Assembly: GCF_964204865.1 (NCBI RefSeq)
Contig: NC_135263.1
Location: 14,367,426-14,431,425, forward strand
Source of the DNA: Styela clava
Taxonomy: Eukaryota; Chordata; Ascidiacea; Stolidobranchia; Styelidae
Direction of reading: 5' to 3'
Length of the DNA stretch: 64,000 bases
Shown in pieces: positions 11,224-26,226 of this stretch (its first letter is position 1; the number at the start of each line of letters is the position of its first letter). Position numbers and translations under genes: made by a program. The notes under the pieces are model-generated. The model was not told where the DNA came from. It searched no databases and saw only the letters and a program-made list of their open reading frames with translations.

Positions 11224-14200
11224 ATTTTCTGTAAACCTAAACAAAGTGCTCTTGAACACATACTATTAGTAGACTCAAAGAATCCGTAGACTTGAATATT
11301 GCTATCGACACGATAAATACGTCATATTGAGTTTAAAAATAGAACAAGATTAAATCGTTGGATTAAGCTTTTCATGTAAAAATCAGGCTGTAATGGATTA
11401 ACAAAGATGAAATGAGTCATGAAATTTTGTAAAAGTTTCAAATAACGTCAAGGAGACTTTATTTGCTAGTATTTTTCTGTCTTTAATCAAATGTAATAAA
11501 ATAAATTGTCATTAGTTAATGACATCATGCGATATAGCACGACATGGAATATCATTTAAATTAGGATTAGACGTTTGACGGTCGGGATCAAACAAAACCT
11601 AAAAATTCATTTAATTGAGCACTAGTTTCTCTGCATAATAAATCATATGAATATAAACCGCTTTATAGTTATATTAAAGTTACATTGTTTATTATTCAAA
11701 AAAAATCGATTATGGATTAGTAGATGGATTATCCTGGTTCTATGTCGTAATTTTTCTAAATTGATCCACAGTTTTTGTTTTAAAGTTGCAGTTTAACAAT
11801 TATATAAAATTTAAAGATCTATTCTAACCGAGATATTAAAAATATATAGAAGTTTAAATTTTTTATATTCAGCATTTCAACCGAGTATATTTAATAAAAT
11901 AATTATTGCAGAATTTGTTAGATTCTTGTAAATCAAATTCCAAAAAAATGGTTTCCCATAAACAAAATGTTTATCAGACTCAAAAGTGAATGTAATTAAA
12001 GCTTCGCAGCATTAATAAAATCTAAACTAATATTTCAGCAAAATATGAAACTTTCATTTGTGAGTTTCATTGTGAGAATACACAATATATTTATTCATAC
12101 AATTAAAATATAAAACAACAATTTAAAGAAAAAATACAGAAAACTGAAAGGTGGAAATAGGCTGAATTCACTACTGTCATGAATATTAAAGTTAAACACG
12201 TATATGCATAAGCCCAACACATTCTCTGCGAAAGCTTGATAAAAATTACGCATTTTTATGACAAAGTGATCAGTATAACTACATCGTAAGTTACTTCTAT
12301 TTTAAACAATTTATACCGCGGTTATTAAGCGATTAAGCGTTATGTTTCAATATATCCATAGTTTAAATAGAAAGTGAAAAAGTAATTGATTTAAAATATA
12401 ATTCATCATTTGTATGATTATAATATTTATTACGTCAAGAAGTCTTACTTTTCGTGTTCGAATTTTGTTTGCAATTTGCTTCAAAAATGCGTCGGTCAAA
12501 AATCAATTTGTGGGCAATAAATCTGCTTACGATAAATGCGACAAATGTCATTCTATCACCTTGGATTAAATAAAGTAATTATATGTGTGAACTTCACATA
12601 TATAATTATTGCACATGTGTAAATGTAATCGAATATGTGAATTTATATTTATCCTGAGCCATAAGTTCAACACAGTACATTTCTGCCTATTTCCGAAATT
12701 CATTTTTCTTTTTCTTTTTCCCCAACATTATTCTTTTATATTTTAATTGTATAAATATATTGTGTATTATTGGAAAGTCACAAATAAAAGTACCATGTTT
12801 TGCTATGATATTAGTTTTAAATTTTAGTGATGCTGTAAAGCTTTAATGACATTTACTTTCAGGTGTGATACACATTTATTTATGGAGAATCATAGTTAAA
12901 GCGGTATATCTTTATAAGAATATTCTTACAAAGACTAGTGCCGAATTAGTTTCATCCCGACCGTCAAACCTGTAAACCTCTTTAAAATTATTATACCTAA
13001 TTGCACTAAAATGCATGATGTCAATAACTTACTAATGATAAAAAAAATATGCTAATCACAATTGAATTGAGAAAGTAAAACGCATTTAAGTAAAGTCTTC
13101 CCGGCGTTATTTGGGTATTTTACAAAAATCCTAATCTCATTCTATCTCTATGTTTCGTTAAACATAAATGTTAATCCATAACACCCCAGACATTACCATC
13201 CACTATAGCTTAATTTTTACCTAAAAAGATTAATCCAATTCAAGACAATGTAGTTATGGGGAACGTCTGTACCCAAATATGAAATAACCATTCTAAATAG
13301 TGTGATCAAGTCAAAATATTTCTGACTAATCCAACTTGCAAAAATAATCTTTCCACTTATCTACAGAGAGACTCCAAAATAGAGAACTTATAAATTTTAT
13401 GATTACTTGTTAATTTTCTTATCAACCGACCTTCTGTTTTAGTAAGATTGTACCCAAAAGTTTCACGTTGTGCATGAAAGTTATGTTCTCTTTGGAACAT
13501 GTTCCAAATGGCCATTTTGGCGTTGAAGACACACTTGCATACGTTGCAGCCTTGAGTTTACCAGTCGAATAATGATTGCCTTGACCAACTATTGTTTTAC
13601 AATTCAAATTATGTTTGCATTTCACCAATAGTTTTAAACACAATTTGTAATTGTATTAACATCAGTTGCGTCATAATGACGTATTTTCAGTAATCACAAA
13701 CACACCACATACAAATAAATATCATTAATTAATGCTCCTAAAGAAACACCACACTCGGTGGCGTCATGGTGACGTATTTTCAATAATCCCAAACAAATCA
13801 CACTCAAATAAATATCATTAAATAATGCTCTCAAATAATCGACAGACTTGTCTATTGCTATTGTCGGGATTAAACGTCATAGCGAGTTTAAAAATAGATC
13901 TGAATAAATCCGATAGACTAAGTTTTTTACGTAGAAACTACGCGACAACACAGATAAAATGTGACATGAAAATACATTGCAAAACTTTTGGATTTAGTCC
14001 ATCATTTTATCCTTCTTTGACAATGAATGATTGTTAGATTAACTTTAAAAAAATATTGTTGAGGTGATAATGATATGTTTAATATGTATTGCCTATTAAG
14101 GGACCTATATTTTTTCTTGTATAAAAGAATTATTTTTATAAAGTTTATTTCAATTAGGTAGCAAATCAGAAATTAAGCTTTTTTGTGATAAAAAAAAATT

Positions 14201-15465
14201 CTGACAAATTTATTCATATACCTAAATTTAATTATTACACAATAGCGCATGAGATCCTTTTTTTTTATAAACATATTATAACAGAAATCTACTGTGTAGA
14301 ACGTATGGCTCAGGATAAATATAAATTCTCATATTCGATTACATTTACACACGTGCAATAAATATATAGGTGTATAAGTTCACACGTATAAATACAGTTT
14401 TAATCCAAGACGATAGAATGACATTTGTCGTATTTATTGTTAAACAGATTTATTGCCCACAGATTGATGACGCATTTTTGAAGCAAATTGCAAATAAAGT
14501 TCGAACACGTAAATTACGAATTTTTGACGTCATAAATATTATAATTATACAAATATTGCATTATATTTTATTAAATTATCCTTTTTTTCAGTTTTTATTA
14601 AAACCATTTATTTACTGAAAGTTATAACTGCGTCATAAATTGTTTAAAAATAGAAGTTACTCCTAATGTACTTATCACATTGTCATAAACATTCGTGGTT
14701 TTTACTAATGTGCAGGACTAATGCATCAACATGCATCAGATGTTGATGTTCAATTTTGGTTTAATATTTATGATATTGGTGATTTCAGCCTATTTCCACA
14801 TTTCCTGTATTTTTTCCTAAGGTTGCTTTTTTGTATTTTAGTTGTATAGATATTTGGGATTTCTGGAAATTCAGAACAATCTTAGTTTTAGATTTTGATG
14901 ATGTGGTAAAGCTTTAATGACATTCTAATATCTCGATGTAAATTCTTCATAAATTCATACATTTTAAAACTGCAACTCTAAAATATAAAATTGTGGATGA
15001 ACAAGAGTATCTTTTAATGGATACAGGTATATCAATTCCTAATATTCTGAATTAATTTATTTTAAATAATAAACAATGTAACTTTGGGTATAACTATAAA
15101 TTTGTATATGATAATAAAATTCGTTATAATGCATTTAAAAGGCATGATGTCATTAACTTACTAATGATAAACACTATGTTAATCACGATTGAATAAAGAC
15201 AGAAAAATACTACCTAATAAAGTCTTCTTGACGTTATTAGGGAATTTTACTAAAATTCATGTCACATTTTATGTTTTTACATCTTTGTTAATCCATTGCA
15301 ACCTGATTTTCACGTGAGAAGCTCAATCTAACTTTTTAATCTTGTTCTATTTTTAAACTCACTATGACGTTTTAATCGTGACAATAGCAATAATTAAATC
15401 TACGGATTCTTTGAGTCTACTAGTAGTATTTATTCAAGAGGTCTTCGTTTGGGTTTACAGAAAAT
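11224..15465. repeat. Head-to-head spacer of unit 2
   Basis: Collinear with the unit 1 spacer at very high identity, including the two central palindromes and the dead-promoter-like block (about 13540-13640). No coding sequence is supported. Confidence 0.6.
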
Positions 15466-15613
15466 GCGTCACTATGACGATACCAAGGTAAATGAAATTA
15501 CGATTAGTGGCTAGGAAACGTTACAAGAGTGCAAATTTACAAAGTAATATGGGGCAATTGTTGCCCGAGGCCAGAAACACAAATGTCAATCTGAAACTTT
15601 GCATCTATAAAAG
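15466..15613 (+). promoter_or_regulatory. Core promoter of array gene 2B
   Basis: GCGTCACTATGACG at 15466-15479 and TATAAAAG at 15606-15613, with GGGCAATTGTTGCCC between. Confidence 0.6.
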
Positions 15614-15835
15614 CTACAAACATTTTCTTGTTACAACATAATTCGATTATTGTATTTCGAAAAAATATGTTCAGAGCGACTGAAATATCTAAGTGCTTGT
15701 ACTAGCCGTAAATGATAAATTGCACAAATGGGTATTTATAAAGTATTATTCCAATTCTATTTCAACCTTAAATTTGGTTAATCACAGCATCAAAATAAAA
15801 TCTAGTTTATTTTTGCAGAATTACTTTCTAACAAA

Positions 15836-17072
15836 ATGAAATTATTATTCTTTGTCGTGGTCGTCGGGATTTGCGATATTGCAGCATCATTGACCCCTTT
15901 TCAGCTCAGATATAAAATCAGCAAAACACAATGTGCTCCAGGTAGGTTCAAGATTTTATTGTCTCATATCTGATATATGTTTTAGACTATATAAAGATTC
16001 CAGCACATATCCTATTCTTTAATTCCCTAAAAAAAAAATGCGTTCAAAATTACAAATAGCATTTTTATTTAATTTCATTTAATATTATCTTACAATATCA
16101 CAATGTTTTTTGCTTTGCTTTAACGAATAATCAAGAGAATTCTCGGAAATAGTTATTGTTATTTATAACATATGGTATTTCTGTATACAGTTAGAGGATT
16201 TGAAAGAAAAACGATTCCTTGCTATGATTTCCGTAACAAGAAACTCGTCGATCCAAAAGATTGTGGAAACAAAGCGTACTCTCACTGTTGTATTTATAAA
16301 TGTTCTTGCATAGTTAAAGGAGGTTTGTTTTATTTTTTTTGTGTTTATTAATTTTCGCTTTTCAAACAATTAAATAGTTTGCCTGGTTTTATTGTAGCCA
16401 AAACACAAGAAAATTCCTCAGTTGGTTTATCAGGACATTTTTGAAATTTTATAGGCACAACACTTGTGATACGTTTGAGTGCGATAATACTCTTTGTAAC
16501 TTTTACTTATTCACTTTTATTTTTTTTTAGCCGGAACCTCACTAGGTATCATTCCAGAAGAATATAAATTATCAAAAATAGTTTCATCAAAAAAGAATGT
16601 TCAGAAACAAGCAAGACTGCTAGAAAATTGTTTACCAGACGCTTCAACAAGCGAGTCATATCCGAAAAAGATAACCAGCAAGAATCCAACAGAAAATATT
16701 GTCATCAAAAAATTAAAGTCATCAGTAGAACAGAAAAAGCATGAGAAAATGCAAAATAAAAAGACTGTCGGTAAAAAGCCGAAAACGAAGTCTGTTAATA
16801 AAAAAGAATTAAACAAAAATCGTCAAAGACCAAGTGTTAATGAACCGCTTGTACCGAAGTCGTCTGCAAATAATAAGATTTCAAAGAAGACCGACAAAGG
16901 AAAATCAACAAACCAGAAACCAACTTTTTCTCACGTGAAGCCAACGAAAAAACCATGTGTTACGAAAACAACAAAACCTTCATTTTCTTTTGGATTCTTT
17001 TCTCGACTTTCTTTTATGATGGATCAATTTGGTTTTAACTCCAACGTTGTGAAAAATGATTCCTGTTCTTGA
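15836..17072 (+). CDS. Array gene 2B: secreted Cys-core, Lys-rich-tail protein, intact
   Basis: Exons 15836-15941, 16191-16322 and 16531-17072, 259 aa. Both introns are phase 1 (donors GTAGGT and GTTTGT; acceptors TATACAG and TTTTTTTAG). This is the intact plus-strand type. Compared with the minus-strand type the core is nearly the same, while the tail carries class-specific residues: KKTVGKKPKTKSVNKKEL, then VNEPLVPKSSANNKISKK, ending in NDSCS. It retains the five codons that are broken in 1B, which shows that the 1B change is a deletion. Strongly basic, predicted secreted; function unknown. Confidence 0.8.
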
Positions 17073-17487
17073 TTAGCATGCAGCAGAATTTAAATTTTTT
17101 TTATAATATTAAATTATTACAACAACAATTACCCTTAAACTTATTTTCACGCTTCTCTGCATTTTTTTTGTCTTTTGGATAAAAATATAGTGCTTTTATA
17201 CTATAACCACTTTCTATTGGATATGTCGGGGTTCATCATCAATCACTGCGGGCTAGATAAAAATCAATATTCAGAAGAGAATAGTTGACCGGTCTGAATG
17301 CATGAAATTCGATGGTCAAAAAATAAGCGGAAGTTATGTGAGCCATTCTGCGGCGACAATTTTTTTCACATAATTGTCTCTTGTGGAATTCGAATCTCAA
17401 TAAGCAATATTGATACGATTGCGAGTAAATGAATAGTCTGATGACTCTCCGGAAATCTTGAATATAGCTGAACAAATAGTGTTGCAG
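17073..17487. other. 3' flank of gene 2B
   Basis: Counterpart of 7889-8304, without a supported gene. Confidence 0.5.
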
Positions 17488-17638
17488 TTTCTGGTTTCGA
17501 AATAAAACCCACCGGTTCTTGCTATAATTTCAGAAGCAAGAAAATCGTTGATTTAAAAACAGAACAAAGAAAGCGTACTTTTGTAGTTGAAAACCCGCAG
17601 TTTGCATCTGCAAAGCCTTGTGTTAAAATCGGCAAAAT
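17488..17638 (+). pseudogene. Relic of exon 2, unit 2
   Basis: Same decayed exon-2-like stretch as in unit 1, with one substitution (CAGAAGCAAG for CAGTAGCAAG). No open frame or splice sites. Confidence 0.6.
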
Positions 17639-18887
17639 GGACTCTCGTAGATCAGTTTGATTACCACTCTCAAGTAATTTGAAGGATAATTACTTATGGA
17701 TTTTAATCGGTAAGTATGTTGATAGGTATTTGTCTGTCTTTAAGTCTGTCTGTCTGTTAGATGCACGCGATATCTCACGAAAACGAGATTGAATCTGCTC
17801 CAGATTTTGCATGTGCATTCGTCATATCTCGGACCAAGAGTCTATTGATTTTGGGCGAAATATGTCGTATAATTAGCGAGTTATTAATTAATTAGTGATG
17901 GGACACAAGGTCACTATGGAATAAGAGCGCTGTTTTGGGGATCCCCCAACTTTCGATCGATAAGTCTTCGGTCTCTGACCGATATTTTCGTTATAGTAGT
18001 TATTGCCTCTTGCGTTTATGCTTTTGAATAAGCATTAAACACGTGATTTTCACGTTCTTTTGGCGACAGTGATGGTTTCAAAAATCGGGAATCGTTGAGA
18101 ATTGACTTCACATTGTACAATATAATTCTGATCAAACCATTATTGAAACTACTTTCTATATCTTGATAACAAAATGTTTCCAAAACTGTGGTATTTAATT
18201 GGGACTGTTTCATATCTGAAATAAATTTTAGTTAATAAAAATTTGAACCTTTAGTTCATTGTTTAATTGTCTAATACTAACATTTAAATTAACAAATTTA
18301 GCGGGTAAATTAGTAGTAATTCTAACAACAACTTTCTACGTTTACCACCTTATTCAATACGAAAAACACATTGAAAATCACAGAGTCTAAAATACCAAGA
18401 TTAGTCTAACTACCAACAATCTATGCATTTTTTCGGGTAGCCTACAAAACATTCCCACCTTGATTTCAAATATTCATTCAGACTCAGGCTAATAATTAAA
18501 TTATTGAGTCTTATTTCCTGATTTAATATTTTAACCATACACCAGACAACGTAAAACAAAATAACCAATTTTGGAATGTTCTAAAGCTCTATTCTGAATT
18601 GTATAAACACCATGACATCTACACAGTATTGCTATTTTGATTAAAATCTAAGACAAAATATCCAATAAAAAAAGCTGGAAATGATTAAAATCACAAAAAA
18701 TAATTTCTATTAATATTTATTATATTGATTGCCGCAAGTGTTTATTGTTCTATAATCACGCATATGGAGAGCATTGTTGATCAATTCAAAAAACACTATT
18801 TAAAATATCAAAATAACAATTATATTTAAAATAAAAAATAAATAAAACAACAAATAATTGCGTCGTTATAATTCTGTTTCGTGCAAA
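17639..18887. repeat. Convergent intergenic tail between genes 2B and 3A
   Basis: Dispersed-repeat-like stretch with GTCTGTCT run and TTGGGGATCCCCCAA palindrome, followed by the 3' flank of gene 3A from 18335. No gene seen. Confidence 0.5.
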
Positions 18888-20032
18888 TCAGGCACAGGCC
18901 TCATTTTTCACAACGTTGGAGTTAAACCCAAATTTATCCATCATAAAAGAAAGTCGAGAAAAGAATCCAAAAGAAAATGAAGGTTTTGTTGTTTTCGTAA
19001 CACAAGGCTTCTCTGTTGGATTTACGTGAGGAGCTGTTGGTTTCTGGTTCGTTGATATTTCTTTGCTAGGTTTCTTTGAAAACTCATTCTTTGCAGACGA
19101 CTTCGGTACAAGCGGGTTATTAACAATTGGTCTTTGACGACTTTTGTTTGATTCTTTCTTGTCAAAAGACTTCGTAGTCGTTTTTTTAGAGACTGTCCTC
19201 TTATTTTGCATTTTTTCATGCTTTTTCTGTTCTACTGATGACTTCAATTTTTTGATGACGTTATTTTTTGTTGGGTTCTTGCTAGTAATTTTTTTCGTGG
19301 ATGACTCACTTGGCGAAGTGTCTGGAAAACAATTTTCGAGCAGTCGTGCTTGTTTCTGAATTTTCTTTTTCGATGAAACTATTTTTGATAATTTGTATTC
19401 TTCTGGAATGATACCTTGTGAGGTTCCGGCTAAAATATTTAAAAAATACAATATAAGTGAATAAATAAACATACGAAGCCTATTATTGCACTCAAACAAT
19501 AAAAGCAGACAAACTATTTCATTGTTTAACAAGCGAAAATTAATAAACACAAAGAAAAATAAAACAAACCTCCTTTAACTATGCAAGAACATTTATAGAT
19601 ACAACAGTGAGAGTACGCTTTGTTTCCACAATCTTTTGGATCGACGAGTTTCTTGTTACGGAAATCATAGCAAGGAATCGTTTTTCTTTCAAATCCTTTT
19701 ACTGTATACAGAAATACCAAATGTTATAAATAGCAATACCTATTACAAAAAAATCTTCTGATTATTTGTTGAAACAAAGCAAGAAAGACGAAGGTATTAT
19801 AAGATAATATTATATGAAATTGAATAAAAATGCTTTTTATAATTTATATACGAATAATACACGAATTTTTAATATTTTGAATTGATACGAGAATGAAATA
19901 TGTGCTGGCATCGTTATTGAACTTACCTGGAGCACATTGTGTTTTGCTGATTTTATATCTGAGCTGAAAAGGGGTGAGTGATGCAGCAATATTGCAAATC
20001 CCAATGACAACGACAAAAAGTAATAATTTCAT
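18888..20032 (-). CDS. Array gene 3A: secreted Cys-core, Lys-rich-tail protein
   Basis: Exons 20032-19927, 19701-19570 and 19429-18888, 259 aa. The predicted protein is identical to gene 1A along its full length, including the short form of intron 1 that genes 2A, 4A and 5A lack. Identity in introns and flanks as well shows a very recent duplication or conversion between units 1 and 3, or a duplicated assembly segment. Confidence 0.8.
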
Positions 20033-20239
20033 TTTGTTAGGAAGTAATTCTGCAAAAATATACCAGATTTTATTTTACTCTTATGATTAACCAACTTTGA
20101 GATGGGAATAGTAGTTGAAACTGTACAATATTCATTTGTATCATGACTAGAGCAAGCACTTGAATATTTCAGTAGCTCTGAACATACTTGTTCGAAATAC
20201 AATAATCGAATCTATGTTGCAACAAGAAATTGTTTGTAG

Positions 20240-20379
20240 CTTTTATAGTTTCAGATTGACATTTGTGTTTATTGCCTTGAGCAACGATTGCCCTACATTA
20301 CTATGTAAATTTGCATGCTTGTTACGTTTCTTAGCCACAAATCGTAATTTCATTTACTTTGGTAGCGTCACAGTGACGC
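20240..20379 (-). promoter_or_regulatory. Core promoter of array gene 3A
   Basis: TATAAAAG on the minus strand at 20247-20240 and GCGTCACAGTGACGC at 20365-20379; identical to gene 1A. Confidence 0.6.
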
Positions 20380-23300
20380 ATTTTCTGTAAACCTAAACAA
20401 AGTGCTCTTGAACACATACTATTAGTAGACTCAAAGAATCCGTAGACTTGAATATTGCTATCGCCACGATAAATACGTCATATTGAGTTTAAAAATAGAA
20501 CAAGATTAAATCGTTGGATTAAGCTTTTCATGTAAAAATCAGGCTGTAATGGATTAACAAAGATGAAATGAGTCATGAAATTTTGTAAAAGTTTCAAATA
20601 ACGTCAAGGAGACTTTATTTGCTAGTATTTTTCTGTCTTTAATCAAATGTAATAAAATAAATTGTCATTAGTTAATGACATCATGCGATATAGCACGACA
20701 TGGAATATCATTTAAATTAGGATTAGACGTTTGACGGTCGGGATCAAACAAAACCTAAAAATTCATTTAATTGAGCACTAGTTTCTCTGCACAATAAATC
20801 ATATGAATATAAACCGCTTTATAGTTATATTAAAGTTACATTGTTTATTATTCAAAAAAAATCGATTATGGATTAGTAGATGGATTATCCTGGTTCTATG
20901 TCGTAATTTTTTTAAATTGATCCACAGTTTTTGTTATAAAGTTGCAGTTTAACAATTATATAAAATTTAAAGATCTATTCTAACCGAGATATTAAAAATA
21001 TATAGAAGTTTAAATTTTTTATATTCAGCATTTCAACCGAGTATATTTAATAAAATAATTATTGCAGAATTTGTTAGATTCTTGTAAATCAAATTCCAAA
21101 AAAATGGTTTCCCATAAACAAAATGTTTATCAGACTCAAAAGTGAATGTAATTAAAGCTTCGCAGCATTAATAAAATCTAAACTAATATTTTAGCAAAAT
21201 ATGAAACTTTCATTTGTGAGTTTCATTGTGAGAATACACAATATATTTATTCATACAATTAAAATATAAAACAACAATTTAAAGAAAAAATACAGAAAAC
21301 GGAAAGGTGGAAATAGGCTGAATTCACTACTGTCATGAATATTAAAGTTAAACACGTATATGCATAAGCCCAACACATTCTCTGCGAAAGCTTGATAAAA
21401 ATTACGCATTTTTATGACAAAGTGATCAGTATAACTACATCGTAAGTTACTTCTATTTTAAACAATTTATACCGCGGTTATTAAGCGATTAAACGTTATG
21501 TTTCAATATATCCATAGTTTAAATAGAAAATGAAAAAGTAATTGATTTAAAATATAATTCATCATTTGTATGATTATAATATTTATTACGTCAAGAAGTC
21601 TTACTTTTCGTGTTCGAATTTTGTTTGCAATTTGCTTCAAAAATGCGTCGGTCAAAAATCAATTTGTGGGCAATAAATCTGCTTACGATAAATGCGACAA
21701 ATGTCATTCTATCACCTTGGATTAAATAAAGTATTTATACGTGTGAACTTCACATATATAATTATTGAACATGTGTAAATGTAATCGAATATGTGAATTT
21801 ATATTTATCCTGAGCCATAAGTTCAACAGAGTACATTTCTGCCTATTTCCGAAATTCATTTTTCTTTTTCTTTTTCCCTAACATTATTCTTTTATATTTT
21901 AATTGTATAAATATATTGTGTATTATTGGAAAGTCACAAATAAAAGTACCATGTTTTGCTATGATATTAGTTTTAAATTTTAGTGATGCTGTAAAGCTTT
22001 AATGACATTTACTTTCAGGTGTGATACACATTTATTTATGGAGAATCATAGTTAAAGCGGTATATCTTTATAAGAATATTCTTACAAAGACTAGTGCCGA
22101 ATTAGTTTCATCCCGACCGTCAAACCTGTAAACCTCTTTAAAATTATTATACCTCATTGCACTAAAATGCATGATGTCAATAACTTACTAATGATAAAAA
22201 AATATGCTAATCACAATTGAATTGAGAAAGTAAAACGCATTTAAGTAAAGTCTTCCCGGCGTTATTTGGGTATTTTACAAAAATCCCAATCTCATTCTAT
22301 CTCTATGTTTCGTTAAACATAAATGTTAATCCATAACACCCCAGACATTACCATCCACTATAGCTTAATTTTTACCTAAAAAGATTAATCCAATTCAAGA
22401 CAATGTAGTTATGGGGAACGTCTGTACCCAAATATGAAATAACCATTCTAAATAGTGTGATCAAGTCAAAATATTTCTGACTAATCGAACTTGCAAAAAT
22501 AATCTTTCCACTTATCTACAGAGAGACTCCAAAATAGAGAACTTATAAATTTTATGATTACTTGTTAATTTTCTTATCAACCGACCTTCTGTTTTAGTAA
22601 GATTGTACCCAAAAGTTTCACGTTGTGCATGAAAGTTATGTTCTCTTTGGAACATGTTCCAAATGGCCATTTTGGCGTTGAAGACACACTTGCATACGTT
22701 GCAGCCTTGAGTTTACCAGTCGAATAATGATTGCCTTGACCAACTATTGTTTTACAATTCAAATTATGTTTGCATTTCACCAATAGTTTTAAACACAATT
22801 TGTAATTGTATTAACATCAGTTGCGTCATAATGACGTATTTTCAGTAATCACAAACACACCACATACAAATAAATATCATTAATTAATGCTCCTAAAGAA
22901 ACACCACACTCGGTGGCGTCATGGTGACGTATTTTCAATAATCCCAAACAAATCACACTCAAATAAATATCATTAAATAATGCTCTCAAATAATCGACAG
23001 ACTTGTCTATTGCTATTGTCGGGATTAAACGTCATAGCGAGTTTAAAAATAGATCTGAATAAATCCGATAGACTAAGTTTTTTACGTTGGAAATACGCGA
23101 CAACACAGATAAAATGTGACATGAAAATACATTGCAAAACTTTTGGATTTAGTCCATCATTTTATCCTTCTTTGACAATGAATGATTGTTAGATTAACTT
23201 TAAAAAAATATTGTTGAGGTGATAATGATATGTTTAATATGTATTGCCTATTAAGGGACCTATATTTTTTCTTGTATAAAAGAATTATTTTTATAAAGTT

Positions 23301-24620
23301 TATTTCAATTAGGTAGCAAATCAGAAATTAAGCTTTTTTGTGATAAAAAAAAATTCTGACAAATTTATTCATATACCTAAATTTAATTATTACACAATAG
23401 CGCATGAGATCCTTTTTTTTTATAAACATATTATAACAGAAATCTACTGTGTAGAACGTATGGCTCAGGATAAATATAAATTCTCATATTCGATTACATT
23501 TACACACGTGCAATAAATATATAGGTGTATAAGTTCACACGTATAAATACAGTTTTAATCCAGGACGATAGAATGACATTTGTCGTATTTATTGTTAAAC
23601 AGATTTATTGCCCACAGATTGATGACGCATTTTTGAAGCAAATTGCAAATAAAGTTCGAACACGAAAATTACGAATTTTTGACGTCATAAATATTATAAT
23701 TATACAAATATTGCATTATATTTTATTAAATTATCCTTTTTTTCAGTTTTTATTAAAACTATTTATTTACTGAAAGTTATAACTGCGTCATAAATTGTTT
23801 AAAAATAGAAGTTACTCCTAATGTACTTATCACATTGTCATAAACATTCGTGGTTTTTACTAATGTGCAGGACTAATGCATCAACATGCATCAGATGTTG
23901 ATGTTCAATTTTGGTTTAATATTTATGATATTGGTGATTTCAGCCTATTTCCACATTTCCTGTATTTTTTCCTAAGGTTGCTTTTTTGTATTTTAGTTGT
24001 ATAGATATTTGGGATTTCTGGAAACTCAGAATAATCTTAGTTTTAGATTTTGATGATGTGGTAAAGCTTTAATGACATTCTAATATCTCGATGTAAATTC
24101 TTCATAAATTCATACATTTTAAAACTGCAACTCTAAAATATAAAATTGTGGATGAACAAGAGTATCTTTTAATGGATACAGGTATATCAATTCCTAATAT
24201 TCTGAATTAATTTATTTTAAATAATAAACAATGTAACTTTGGGTATAACTATAAATTTGTATATGATAATAAAATTCGTTATAATGCATTTAAAAGGCAT
24301 GATGTCATTAACTTACTAATGATAAACACTATGTTAATCACGATTGAATAAAGACAGAAAAATACTACCTAATAAAGTCTTCTTGACGTTATTAGGGAAT
24401 TTTACTAAAATTCATGTCACATTTTATGTTTTTACATCTTTGTTAATCCATTGCAACCTGATTTTCACGTGAGAAGCTCAATCTAACTTTTTAATCTTGT
24501 TTTATTTTTAAACTCACTATGACGTATTAATCGTGACAATAGCAATAATTAAATCTACGGATTCTTTGAGTCTACTAGTAGTATTTATTCAAGAGGTCTT
24601 CGTTTGGGTTTACAGAAAAT
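20380..24620. repeat. Head-to-head spacer of unit 3
   Basis: Collinear with the unit 1 spacer, almost without change. No gene supported. Confidence 0.6.
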
Positions 24621-24768
24621 GCGTCACTATGACGATACCAAGGTAAATGAAATTACGATTAGTGGCTAAGAAACGTTACAAGAGTGCAAATTTACAAAGT
24701 AATATGGGGCAATTGTTGCCCGAGGCCAGAAACACAAATGTCAATCTGAAACTTTGCATCTATAAAAG
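24621..24768 (+). promoter_or_regulatory. Core promoter of array gene 3B
   Basis: GCGTCACTATGACG at 24621-24634 and TATAAAAG at 24761-24768. Confidence 0.6.
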
Positions 24769-24990
24769 CTACAAACATTTTCTTGTTACAACATAATTCG
24801 ATTATTGTATTTCGAAAAAATATGTTCAGAGCGACTGAAATATCTAAGTGCTTGTACTAGCCGTAAATGATAAATTGCACAAATGGGTATTTATACAGTA
24901 TTATTCCAATGCTATTTCAACCTTAAATTTGGTTAATCACAGCATCAAAATAAAATCTAGTTTATTTTTACAGAATTACTTTCTAACAAA

Positions 24991-26226
24991 ATGAAATTAT
25001 TATTCTTTGTCGTGGTCGTCGGGATTTGCGATATTGCAGCATCATTGACCCCTTTTCAGCTCAGATATAAAATCAGCAAAACACAATGTGCTCCAGGTAG
25101 GTTCAAGATTTTATTGTCTCATATCTGATATATGTTTTAGACTATCTAAAGATTCCAGCACATATCCTATTCTTTAATTCCCTAAAAAAAAATGCGTTCA
25201 AAATTACAAATAGCATTTTTATTTAATTTCATTTAATATTATCTTACAATATCACAATGTTTTTTGCTTTGCTTTAACGAATAATCAAGAGAATTCTCGG
25301 AAATAGTTATTGTTATTTATAACATATGGTATTTCTGTATACAGTTAGAGAATTTGAAAGAAAAACGATTCCTTGCTATGATTTCCGTAACAAGAAACTC
25401 GTCGATCCAAAAGATTGTGGAAACAAAGCGTACTCTCACTGTTGTATTTATAAATGTTCTTGCATAGTTAAAGGAGGTTTGTTTTATTTTTTTTGTGTTT
25501 ATTAATTTTCGCTTTTTAAACAATTAAATAGTTTGCCTGGTTTTATTGTAGCCAAAACACAAGAAAATTCCTCAGTTGGTTTATCAGGACATTTTTGAAA
25601 TTTTATAGGCACAACACTTGTGATACGTTTGAGTGCGATAATACTCTTTGTAACTTTTACTTATTCACTTTTATTTTTTTTTAGTCGGAACCTCACTAGG
25701 TATCATTCCAGAAGAATATAAATTATCAAAAATAGTTTCATCAAAAAAGAATGCTCAGAAACAAGCAAGACTGCTAGAAAATTGTTTACCAGACGCTTCA
25801 ACAAGCGAGTCATATCTGAAAAAGATAACCAGCAAGAATCCAACAGAAAATATTGTCATCAAAAAATTAAAGTCATCAGTAGAACAGAAAAAGCATGAGA
25901 AAATGCAAAATAAAAAGACTGTCGGTAAAAAGCCGAAAACGAAGTCTGTTAATAAAAAAGAATTAAACAAAAATCGTCAAAGACCAAGTGTTAATGAACC
26001 GCTTGTACCGAAGTCGTCTGCAAATAATAAGATTTCAAAGAAGACCAACAAAGGAAAATCAACAAACCAGAAACCAACTTTTTCTCACGTGAAGCCAACG
26101 AAAAAACCATGTGTTACGAAAACAACAAAACCTTCATTTTCTTTTGGATTCTTTTCTCGACTTTCTTTTATGATGGATCAATTTGGTTTTAACTCCAACG
26201 TTGTGAAAAATGATTCCTGTTCTTGA
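24991..26226 (+). CDS. Array gene 3B: secreted Cys-core, Lys-rich-tail protein, intact
   Basis: Exons 24991-25096, 25345-25476 and 25685-26226, 259 aa. Two core changes are seen only here: VREFERK (Glu for Gly, from AGAGAATTT) at the start of exon 2, and Val instead of Ala at the exon 2/3 junction (TTAG then TCGG). The tail equals that of 1B before its deletion (KKTNKGKS). Because 3B is otherwise the twin of 1B but is unbroken, the 1B deletion arose after units 1 and 3 separated. Confidence 0.8.

Larger units (their letters stand above)
9151..18334. repeat. Tandem array unit 2 (9184 bp)
   Basis: Same layout as unit 1. It differs most in intron 1 of the minus-strand gene, where the copy is longer and shares its sequence with units 4 and 5, and by scattered substitutions. 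It lies between two units that are much closer to each other than to it. Confidence 0.95.
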